DNA of 18,135 nucleotides from Cryomorphaceae bacterium (GTDB lineage: Bacteria > Bacteroidota > Bacteroidia > Flavobacteriales > BACL11): contig CATEYX010000079.1 of NCBI GenBank assembly GCA_949511925.1, forward strand, positions 1-18,135. Reading direction: 5' to 3'. Below the pieces are notes generated by a model. The model saw only the letters and a program-made list of their open reading frames with translations, was not told where the DNA came from and did not search any database. How positions within the stretch are numbered: the stretch's first letter is position 1; the number at the start of each line of letters is the position of its first letter. This document shows positions 1-7,819 of the stretch, piece after piece. The translations under genes were made by a program, and so were the position numbers.

Positions 1-1767
1 AATACCATCTAAAATATACGTGAAAGGAGTTATTACATTACTAAGCATATTAATAGCAATACGACCATCAGAATCATCCCAACAATTTACATTTGTAGAA
101 CTAATGTCTAACTGGATAGGCGTAATAGTATCAGATGATGCAGAAGTACTTGCGCATAGGGATTCTAAAGTCATATAATAAAACTGTGTTCCTAAGGGAA
201 TATTAGCTCCCGCAATAGAAGTAACATCCACAGGATAATTTACTGTTGAAAGCAAATTAAAAGGACCACTAATATTGTCTGATCCATAAATATTATAAAA
301 GGTTGAGCTATTTGCTGTTAAATAATGATTCCAGGTAACCGAAACATCTCCTACACTGTTCTCTGTAACGCACTGAAAAAGTGGTGCAGGCTGGGTTGTA
401 GCTGGAAGAACAGTTATTTTAATAGTTGCTATACGAATTGCATTTGCAGGACAAAAATCATCAACAACTTTCACTAAAAATGTAAATATATTTGTTGTAT
501 TTCCACAACCTGAAGCTGACAGAATTTGGGCACAGTCTGTTTGCCAACTAAACATACCTGAAACTAAGCTAGGAGCAGTTATAGTTGTATTGCCATTCAC
601 ATCAGTGAATGTAGCACAAGGGGGATTATTACATGGCGTAACCTGCCCACCAGAAATAGTCATGGTCAAATCCTGAGGTATGCCACCCGCATATAAATCA
701 GCATCATTAGCAACAATATCAAAAGTAACTAGTTCACCTGCATTAATTGTTGTTGCATAAGATGGTAATCCAGATGTACCAATAGTTTGAGTCCAATTTT
801 GATTACCTAACGGGGCCGTAACAATTGGAGGGCTATTTTGAACACCACTAGCTAAAGCACCACAATTAATCAAAACTGCAGGAATATCTCTAAAAATTTC
901 TGACACTAATTGTCCACACTTAAATGCCTTAACACTAATAGTTGTCGCAAAAGTTCCTGCAGTATTAGAGTGGTATGAAATCTCACCAGTTATAGGGTCT
1001 AGTTGTACTCCTCCTGCTGATATAGAAGGTATAGGAGAATTAAAAGTATAAGGAGCTACAAAAGGAAGAGGTGCTGGAAGAACTGGAGGATTATAAGCAC
1101 CAAAAAAATCATCTAAAGGCTCTGCCCACTGGTAAGAAATACTATCTAACTCAGAGTCAGAAGCATTGTGAGAATACGCAAAAGGATAACCAGTACAGAT
1201 AATTGTATTTGGAGATTCATTAAAGATAGGAGATGAATCAAAACAAGGGCCAACAGGAACTTGAATACCATTATCAAAATACGGAAACATAGATGCACGT
1301 AATGTATATCCTGCACTTGATGGAGCTGTTAGATTAACTACTGAATTTGGTCGACAACAACTATCCCAGGTAAAATGCCAACCCGCTAAAGGGGGTAGTC
1401 CAACAATTGCGATAGGTTGTGAAATATAAATATATTCTTCAACAGCTCCAACTGGATTATTAATACAATCCAATGCGGCATAACCACTATTTGTCACATC
1501 ACACAAAGGAGAAATATCAATTACAGTATCAAAGTCAAGAGTAATTGTAGTAAAAGGAGCTCCTACTCCCCACATTTCTAAAGTTTGTGGTCCTGTAGAA
1601 AGTGTAATGCCGTCACAATCTCTATATAATTTCATTGTAAATATATACTCCCCTTGGTTAGGGCCTGATGTAAGGCACTGCCAAGTAATTTCTCCACCTA
1701 ATAGATGAGAAGCATTAGCATTAGAAAATGCTAATAATACAGCTAAGAGTAAAATGAATTTTTTCAT
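1..1767 (-). CDS. Large exported surface protein, SHLLGGEI family with SprB-like repeat (3' part missing)
   Basis: The frame is open from an ATG at 1767 to the left edge, giving 589 codons with no stop, so the C-terminus is missing. Residues 1-19 (MKKFILLLAV..., ending ANA) are a signal peptide. The mature protein begins SHLLGGEITWQC, followed by YIFTMKLYRDCDG, an N-terminus known from very large Bacteroidota proteins exported by T9SS; the family's SCCRPN motif is also present. Around residues 245-300 a segment DPITGEISYHSNTAG resembles cadherin-like Ig folds. Residues about 455-532 look like a fibronectin type III domain (VSVTWNHY, FYNIYGSDN). From about residue 548 an SprB-like repeat starts (NCWDDSDGRIAI). 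The product is probably a cell-surface or secreted adhesin-like protein. It lies 106 bp downstream of another giant T9SS protein on the same strand. No TAnnTTTG box was found just upstream, so co-transcription is plausible. A T9SS C-terminal domain is expected beyond the edge but not seen. Confidence 0.85.
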   Translation of the reverse strand, partial: MKKFILLLAVLLAFSNANASHLLGGEITWQCLTSGPNQGEYIFTMKLYRDCDGITLSTGPQTLEMWGVGAPFTTITLDFDTVIDISPLCDVTNSGYAALDCINNPVGAVEEYIYISQPIAIVGLPPLAGWHFTWDSCCRPNSVVNLTAPSSAGYTLRASMFPYFDNGIQVPVGPCFDSSPIFNESPNTIICTGYPFAYSHNASDSELDSISYQWAEPLDDFFGAYNPPVLPAPLPFVAPYTFNSPIPSISAGGVQLDPITGEISYHSNTAGTFATTISVKAFKCGQLVSEIFRDIPAVLINCGALASGVQNSPPIVTAPLGNQNWTQTIGTSGLPSYATTINAGELVTFDIVANDADLYAGGIPQDLTMTISGGQVTPCNNPPCATFTDVNGNTTITAPSLVSGMFSWQTDCAQILSASGCGNTTNIFTFLVKVVDDFCPANAIRIATIKITVLPATTQPAPLFQCVTENSVGDVSVTWNHYLTANSSTFYNIYGSDNISGPFNLLSTVNYPVDVTSIAGANIPLGTQFYYMTLESLCASTSASSDTITPIQLDISSTNVNCWDDSDGRIAINMLSNVITPFTYILDGI

Positions 1768-1836
1768 ATTTTTTATTTATTTAAATCGATTTAATACTGC
1801 TAAATTATATAGTTCCTTATGACTTCCAATATACAT

Positions 1837-1860
1837 TTGAATAACATCTTACGTATTCAA
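1837..1860. repeat. Inverted repeat between the two giant surface-protein genes
   Basis: TTGAATA and TATTCAA form a perfect 7-bp inverted repeat around a 10-base loop in the 106-bp gap between the two minus-strand genes. Read leftward it has no T-run after it, so it is not a convincing intrinsic terminator. It could be an RNA hairpin that tunes read-through into the downstream gene, or chance in AT-rich DNA. Confidence 0.3.
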
Positions 1861-1873
1861 TAATTTTATATTT

Positions 1874-4800
1874 CTATCTTAACAAAGTGATAGTTCCTTC
1901 CTCAATATATGAATCACCCAATGAACCAATAGCTTCCATTGTGAAAAAATACACACCTTCTGGCATTAATTCCCCATTAAAGCCTATTCCGTCCCAACTA
2001 CCTTTTGCATCATTAAAAGCATATACTTGCTGACCCCACCTATTGTAAATAGCAACTCTTAATTCTACTAACATCTCATCTCCAAAATGATACTCATCAT
2101 TTACTCCATCATTATTTGGACTAAAGACATTATTAATATCATATCCTTCAACAGCTATATTTAACCATGCAGTATCATTACACATTTCTGAAAGATTATT
2201 GTTACTAGCAATTAATTCAATTATAAAATTACCTTGCTTATGATATTTATATGTGAGTTCAAACTCATTAGAATTACTAGAATCATCTCCAAAGTTCCAA
2301 GAAAAATAATTCGCTCCAGTTGACAAATTAGTAACTGTCACAGTATTTCTTTCAAGAATTAGATCCTCATCAATAGAAAAATTAGCAATAATATCGGAAG
2401 GCTGAGTAATTTTAACAGAAATACTATCCTCACAATTATTATAATCTATTACCTCAAAATAATAGTCCCCCTCTGATAGATTTTCTACAATTAAAGAATC
2501 TGAATGCTGAAAAACAATGCCATTATCAAAGGCTCCATTAATATTGCTTAGCTGATAGTTATATGGTGCAACTCCATTTTCAAAGATAAGATTAATAATC
2601 CCATCATTTGATTCAAAACAACTTGAAGGAGTAACAATTGGAGTTAGCTGAATCCTTCCTGGCTCTCCTACTTTTTCACTAATTAATTTATCAGACAGAC
2701 ATCCATTAGCATCCTTAACCCATACATTATAGTTATCAGATAACAAATTAGTAAATATATTAGATGATTGAGAACTTATAACACCTAAAGATGATTCAAT
2801 AAAATATGTAACATAGTTTGGTACTCCCCCATAAGCAGATAGAGTTATAGAACCTTGTGAATCTCCAAAACATAAATTATTAGAAATATCATCAACTTTT
2901 AAGGTAATAATTGAAGGCTCTTCAAAAATCACATCAATATCATCCTGACAATTATTAGCATCTGTAACTAGAACCGTGTAAGTTCCTGCAGGAACATTTG
3001 AAATAGTAGAGTCTGAACTTGATCCTACTGACCATGAGTATTGATAAGCTGGAGTACCACCAGAAACTGAAATTGAACCATACGCATCTGAGCTACCATT
3101 ACATAAAGCATCAGAAGTTACAACAATAGATGATTGCAATGGATCTGGCTGAAAGACATTAACTGTATCAAAAGCTAAGCAACCATAATCATCATTTATA
3201 CTTAAAACATAAGTACCAATTGTTAAATTAGATAATGAAGATGAACTTGCTCCATTATTCCAAGAATAATCATAAGTACCACTTCCTCCCAATACACTAA
3301 TAAATATCTGGCCATCATCACTTTCATAACAACTTAAGTCAATAATACTGTCATTAACAACAATCTCATCTAATTCCATTATTGTGTAAGTATCCTTAAT
3401 AAAGCATCCAAGTGCATCAGTGATTAAAATGTTATATGTATTGGCACTAAGTGAACTAAAATTACCTGTACTATTAACTAAACTATCATTAACAATTGAT
3501 AAATTTGAATCTAACTCAAAAATTAAAGGGTATAATGTAGAGTCATTCATATAAAACATAATATCACCATTACTTGCACCATAACACAATGTATCGGACC
3601 CTAAGATAGAATCTATACTTAAAGGGTTATTAATATTTAGTGCTGTTATACTTATTGAATCAATAGGAAGAAAATTAGTAATTGAGGAACATCCATTCAC
3701 ATCTGTCAATGTTACTTTATAAATATCAGTAGTTAAACTATCAAGAATATATACTGAGTCAATGCTGCTGATACCGTCAGATGAAATACATCCACTACAA
3801 TATTGAGCATAAGCAGTATATGACCCTGTTCTTGATGCATCAGAATTAATCCAACTAAAGACATAAGGACCTGACCCTCCCCTTACTTCATAACCAACAT
3901 GTCCGTTATAAGAATACCCATAACAAGTTTCCTCTGATTCAAATCCGGACACTCTTCCATATAACTCTAATTGATCTGGAGCACTTGAAATAAAAGCAGA
4001 ATCCTTAGAATAACAACCAGCACTATCAGATACAGTTACAAAATACATACCTTCTAATAAACTATCTACAAGTTGAGTATTACCAACAATAATAGGAGAA
4101 GAATCGGTCCAAACATAATCATAAACACCAATACCTCCATGGGCATATACTTGAATAGTTGCATCAGAACTGTCATGACAAGAGATTGATGTAACTAACA
4201 ATGAATCAATATATAATGAATTATCCCCAACTGAGACTGTATCTTTAATAATACAATTATTACCGTCTAACACTTGTACTTCATAATCTCCAGGACATAA
4301 GCCACTAAATATACTATCAGAAACAATAGGTCCTTGGAAATAATTGACAGTGGAATTGATTCTATTAATATAATATTGATAGACCGTATCATTTAAAACC
4401 ACTGAAGTATCATACACTCCTCCAATAGGTGAGTTTGGTAAACGAACAGTACCATTACAAGCCCCACCGTCAATAGCAAAACCATTATTTAAACAAAAAG
4501 CTGGAGTACTTAAAGGAGAATCATAAGAAATAACATCTGGCTCAATAATCTGAAAAGTATCAGATCTTCTAACGCAACCAGAAAAGCCTGAAGTAGACAT
4601 TGCTTGGATACCGTAAATACCCGCATATAACTCATTATAATACACAGAAGTATCTGGAAAAGAGATTGAATCAACCGCAATTAATAAAGGATTAGCCGTA
4701 TCAGAATAAAGCAATAATTCATAGCTGTAACAAGCATCAGGATATAAAACTTTTAAGGTAGCGTTTGTATCGCCAAAACAAACAATATCAGTATATGAAT

Positions 4801-7687
4801 AAGACATATCCGTCACATAAGTATCATCAATTCTTAAATGCGTATTAGGACCAGAGCTACCATTAGTAATAAAAGTACTATAATCAACACTATCAACACA
4901 ACCAAATTCATCTTCAACATAAATAGAATAATAACCTCTAGTTAATGAATCAAAATATGAAGAACTTTGAGATTTATTAAAACTAGTAAGATAAGATTGA
5001 GATGGCCAAACGGCATTATCAATTGTATAAGGATAAACATTATTAGCGGCTTCAATTGTAATTTGTATTGTATCAAATTCTAATGTATAGGTTAAATTAA
5101 CCCCATCTCCTGGATTAATGTTTACTTGAATTGAACCATCATATCCACAACAAGTTTCTTTCACTTTAGTTAAAGGGAGTAACGTAAAAGGTACAACTTG
5201 ATCAACTACAAAAGTTGATAAAGACACACAAGATGAGTCATCAGTTATTTCAATAAAATAAGTACCCGCAACTAAAGAATCAATAGAAATTGAAGCTGAA
5301 ACTGGAGTTGAAGTAACACCCGATTCAATAACCGAAGGAATATTAAAAGGAATTGCTTTTGATAAAGTATAATTATAAAATCCTTGACCATTATCTAGTA
5401 ATAAGTTAATCTCTCCGTCATTTCCTCTACAACTCTCTTTAATAATATTTGTGTCAATTATTGTAGTGTTTATAATTTGTTCAGCCATTAAAGGAAAATC
5501 CCAATACACCTTACACCCCAAAGCATCTTCAATATAAATACTATCATAAATTACACTGTGTGGAATATTAAAGGTGCCTGTAGAATTAATTGAAGACATA
5601 ATACTATCACCATTAATGAAAAAAGATACAGGAAAGTTAGATACATTTATTGAATCTATGTCAATGGCTAATGTAGCTGAAGAAACACCGCAGAATTCAT
5701 CTGTAGTAAATGCACCATTAATGCTTAGGTTAAACTCATCAATGATAAAAGGAGTAGATGAGTATCCAGGACTATTTAAACAAGATGATAAACCGATTCC
5801 ATTGAAATATTGCAAACCTAAATTGTAAGTACCAGAAGAAAAATAGTCAACTGTAGAATCTCCAACTAACTGACCAGGAAGAGAGCCATCAATATAATAA
5901 TAGTATGTTGCATTTGGGTCAGGAGTAAACAAATCAACGAATATTCTACTTGAATCTCCAGTACATAGATTATTACCATTAACTGCATCAACAATATAAA
6001 TATCATTAATAATTGGCTCTAAAATTTCAAATTCAATTGTATCGACAGGACATGATGATAAAGTCAAAGAATCCAATCGAAAATGATAATTTCCAGCAGA
6101 TAATCCCCATATTGAATCCATATTAGGAATCCCCAAAGGATTCCAAGCAGAATCATAAAACTGATAATCATTCCAACCATTCAAATAATTAATCTTCGCA
6201 CTCCCTTCATTAGAACCTGGACAAATATTGTGAGTAATTGAACTATCAGCATTACAACTTTGTCTCAATCCCATAACTAATGAATATATTTCACTTTCAC
6301 AATTATTAGGACTATTATCAGAAATTACAACTGAATAACTACCTTCACCTAAATTAGATAAACTATTAAGGGAAGAGTCTTGCAAAACATTACCTAAAGA
6401 ATCATACCATATAAAATTATAAGGTACTACAAAACCACCTTGGATTACATTTAAAACAAAACTACCATCCAATAATCCTGTATCTGAAACTGAATTAATA
6501 ATTGTATCAATTACAAATGGATCACCAGATCTATCTACTTGGTAAGGCATATTTAAAATACTACTATCAATACAGTTAGAGGCATCTTTAAATGTAATAA
6601 AATAATTACCCTTAATCAGATTATCAAAAAAGAATGAAGAATTGCTAATAATCGTGTCCTGATATAATAATGAGGGAACGTATCCTGGCATATATGGATT
6701 AGCAGTATCGAGACTAAATGTAAGGGGATAAACACCAAATGCATTAGAGATACTAATTTCACCGTCAAAAGAAAGATAACAAGTAACATTATTAGTATCT
6801 ATATCACCCGCGTAACAACTACTTATTGCGGTTAAATTAAAGAGTGCATCATTATCACAACCAATACTGTCAGTAACTGTGATAATATATTGACCTGGAG
6901 CTAAATTATTAATATCTTCAGAAGAAGAGCCGTTATCCCATGAATAATCAAGAGATCCCGTTCCTCCACTAACAGAAATATCGATAGATCCATCATTAGA
7001 AGAAGGTGTTATAGGGTTACTAACAGTAATCACATTTATGTCTATGAATGGCGGATCAACTAAAGTAAATGACATAGTATCTAAAGTAGCTCCTGAAGAA
7101 TTCAGTAAAGTAATTCCATAAGATCCAGAAGACAAAGATGAATGTGGAAAAATACTAGATGTAGTCAATAAGCTTGTACCAATTTGAGACCAAGCACCAG
7201 TAATTGAGTTAATCAAAGATATCGTCACCTTAACACTGTCAACAGGTATTGTTTGATTGATGAAGACTGTATCAGAGCCAGTAGCCCCACCAAAACATAA
7301 AGGATCATTATAAGATATACTTGAAATTAATGGTGTGATTGGAGCAGTAACATTAATTACACCAACCATTGCTGGAATATGCGGATCACACTGATAATTG
7401 TATGTGCCAGGCAGAGTAAAAACTTGAACAAAAGTCCATCCAGCAGAAACTCCTGTTAGATTAAAAAAGTTAGCTGGATTTGATGGAAATGTTAAAATAG
7501 TACCATTTACATTATGAAAACCACCAGTGTTAACAAAAGTTACTGAATCACCAATATTGATAGATAAATTAGATGGAGAGAAACCTGTTGCTCCAACTGT
7601 ATTAACAGTATCATTGGTTGAATATCCAATTTGTGAAATAAAAAGTGAAGCTATTAAAGTAACTATAAAAAGTAATTGTTTTTTCAT
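1874..7687 (-). CDS. Giant T9SS-secreted SprB-repeat adhesin with N-terminal cupredoxin-like domain
   Basis: This 1937-aa protein starts at the ATG at 7687, which opens a signal peptide (MKKQLLFIVTLIASLFISQI). A TTG at 7744 in the same frame belongs to the promoter box and is rejected as start. Residues about 24-113 resemble plastocyanin, with a type-1 copper ligand set H58, C100, H103 and M107 in NYQCDPHIPAMVG. Then come many repeats of about 60-90 residues of SprB type: Cys with a DG or similar, a GG-rich strand, YDYSW or a variant, and a closing (G/A)xY(x)VxVxDxxxC. Residues about 1766-1846 form a PKD-like domain (YFSWNFGDDS). The last 89 residues are the gliding-motility-associated type-B sorting domain (NVFSPNNDGVNDEY, IYNRWGQQVY, EGVYFFTME). 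By analogy with SprB it should cross the outer membrane by T9SS and act at the surface in adhesion or gliding. Ligand and copper binding are inferred, not shown. Confidence 0.92.
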   Translation of the reverse strand: MKKQLLFIVTLIASLFISQIGYSTNDTVNTVGATGFSPSNLSINIGDSVTFVNTGGFHNVNGTILTFPSNPANFFNLTGVSAGWTFVQVFTLPGTYNYQCDPHIPAMVGVINVTAPITPLISSISYNDPLCFGGATGSDTVFINQTIPVDSVKVTISLINSITGAWSQIGTSLLTTSSIFPHSSLSSGSYGITLLNSSGATLDTMSFTLVDPPFIDINVITVSNPITPSSNDGSIDISVSGGTGSLDYSWDNGSSSEDINNLAPGQYIITVTDSIGCDNDALFNLTAISSCYAGDIDTNNVTCYLSFDGEISISNAFGVYPLTFSLDTANPYMPGYVPSLLYQDTIISNSSFFFDNLIKGNYFITFKDASNCIDSSILNMPYQVDRSGDPFVIDTIINSVSDTGLLDGSFVLNVIQGGFVVPYNFIWYDSLGNVLQDSSLNSLSNLGEGSYSVVISDNSPNNCESEIYSLVMGLRQSCNADSSITHNICPGSNEGSAKINYLNGWNDYQFYDSAWNPLGIPNMDSIWGLSAGNYHFRLDSLTLSSCPVDTIEFEILEPIINDIYIVDAVNGNNLCTGDSSRIFVDLFTPDPNATYYYYIDGSLPGQLVGDSTVDYFSSGTYNLGLQYFNGIGLSSCLNSPGYSSTPFIIDEFNLSINGAFTTDEFCGVSSATLAIDIDSINVSNFPVSFFINGDSIMSSINSTGTFNIPHSVIYDSIYIEDALGCKVYWDFPLMAEQIINTTIIDTNIIKESCRGNDGEINLLLDNGQGFYNYTLSKAIPFNIPSVIESGVTSTPVSASISIDSLVAGTYFIEITDDSSCVSLSTFVVDQVVPFTLLPLTKVKETCCGYDGSIQVNINPGDGVNLTYTLEFDTIQITIEAANNVYPYTIDNAVWPSQSYLTSFNKSQSSSYFDSLTRGYYSIYVEDEFGCVDSVDYSTFITNGSSGPNTHLRIDDTYVTDMSYSYTDIVCFGDTNATLKVLYPDACYSYELLLYSDTANPLLIAVDSISFPDTSVYYNELYAGIYGIQAMSTSGFSGCVRRSDTFQIIEPDVISYDSPLSTPAFCLNNGFAIDGGACNGTVRLPNSPIGGVYDTSVVLNDTVYQYYINRINSTVNYFQGPIVSDSIFSGLCPGDYEVQVLDGNNCIIKDTVSVGDNSLYIDSLLVTSISCHDSSDATIQVYAHGGIGVYDYVWTDSSPIIVGNTQLVDSLLEGMYFVTVSDSAGCYSKDSAFISSAPDQLELYGRVSGFESEETCYGYSYNGHVGYEVRGGSGPYVFSWINSDASRTGSYTAYAQYCSGCISSDGISSIDSVYILDSLTTDIYKVTLTDVNGCSSITNFLPIDSISITALNINNPLSIDSILGSDTLCYGASNGDIMFYMNDSTLYPLIFELDSNLSIVNDSLVNSTGNFSSLSANTYNILITDALGCFIKDTYTIMELDEIVVNDSIIDLSCYESDDGQIFISVLGGSGTYDYSWNNGASSSSLSNLTIGTYVLSINDDYGCLAFDTVNVFQPDPLQSSIVVTSDALCNGSSDAYGSISVSGGTPAYQYSWSVGSSSDSTISNVPAGTYTVLVTDANNCQDDIDVIFEEPSIITLKVDDISNNLCFGDSQGSITLSAYGGVPNYVTYFIESSLGVISSQSSNIFTNLLSDNYNVWVKDANGCLSDKLISEKVGEPGRIQLTPIVTPSSCFESNDGIINLIFENGVAPYNYQLSNINGAFDNGIVFQHSDSLIVENLSEGDYYFEVIDYNNCEDSISVKITQPSDIIANFSIDEDLILERNTVTVTNLSTGANYFSWNFGDDSSNSNEFELTYKYHKQGNFIIELIASNNNLSEMCNDTAWLNIAVEGYDINNVFSPNNDGVNDEYHFGDEMLVELRVAIYNRWGQQVYAFNDAKGSWDGIGFNGELMPEGVYFFTMEAIGSLGDSYIEEGTITLLR
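2390..7050 (-). repeat. Coding array of diverged SprB-like repeats
   Basis: This is the repeat-encoding part of the giant adhesin gene; boundaries are approximate. The clearest units are near residues 220-280 (GGTGSLDYSWDNGSSS), 1165-1230 (GGIGVYDYVW), 1440-1503 (GGSGTYDYSWNNGASSS), 1515-1578 (GGTPAYQYSW), 1595-1660 and 1675-1750. Most units open and close with a Cys, suggesting one disulfide per unit. The units between are longer and more diverged. The DNA copies are too different to be recent tandem duplications. One unit near residue 1250 carries an inserted CSGC motif. Confidence 0.7.
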
Positions 7688-7741
7688 ACAATAATTTAGT
7701 TTTAAAAAATTTGTTTTTTTAGAAGAAATCCCCCTAATTCG

Positions 7742-7749
7742 CAAAGATA
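7742..7749 (-). promoter_or_regulatory. Promoter -7 box of the giant adhesin gene
   Basis: On the minus strand the sequence reads TATCTTTG, a full match to the Bacteroidota -7 consensus TAnnTTTG. Transcription would start near 7738, leaving a leader of about 50 nt before the ATG at 7687. No good -33 TTG was found at the usual spacing. The TTG of this box is in frame with the gene and could be mistaken for a start codon. Confidence 0.65.
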
Positions 7750-7793
7750 CAAAAATATTTTAAGCTCTTCTATATATACAGTAGATTAAACTG

Positions 7794-7801
7794 TACTTTT
7801 G
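7794..7801 (+). promoter_or_regulatory. Promoter -7 box of the UvrD-like helicase gene
   Basis: TACTTTTG matches TAnnTTTG exactly and is followed by AAAAC, as at two other promoters in the window. The predicted start site is near 7805, about 15 nt ahead of the ATG at 7820. No clear -33 TTG is visible. The box lies 45 bp from the oppositely oriented box of the adhesin gene. Confidence 0.65.
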
Positions 7802-7819
7802 AAAACCCAAAAAAATACC

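Noticed and set aside
1832..1839. TACATTTG on the plus strand as a promoter for antisense RNA into the adhesin 3' end
   Set aside because: It matches TAnnTTTG, but there is no plus-strand gene, no -33 element was established, and six fixed bases recur by chance in such AT-rich DNA.
5574..5828. 84-codon plus-strand frame inside the giant adhesin gene
   Set aside because: It lies wholly antisense to a clearly coding repeat region and has no family features; it is a shadow frame.
2390..7050. CRISPR-like or recent tandem DNA repeats in the adhesin gene
   Set aside because: The units are similar only at protein level, vary in length and share no long identical DNA blocks.
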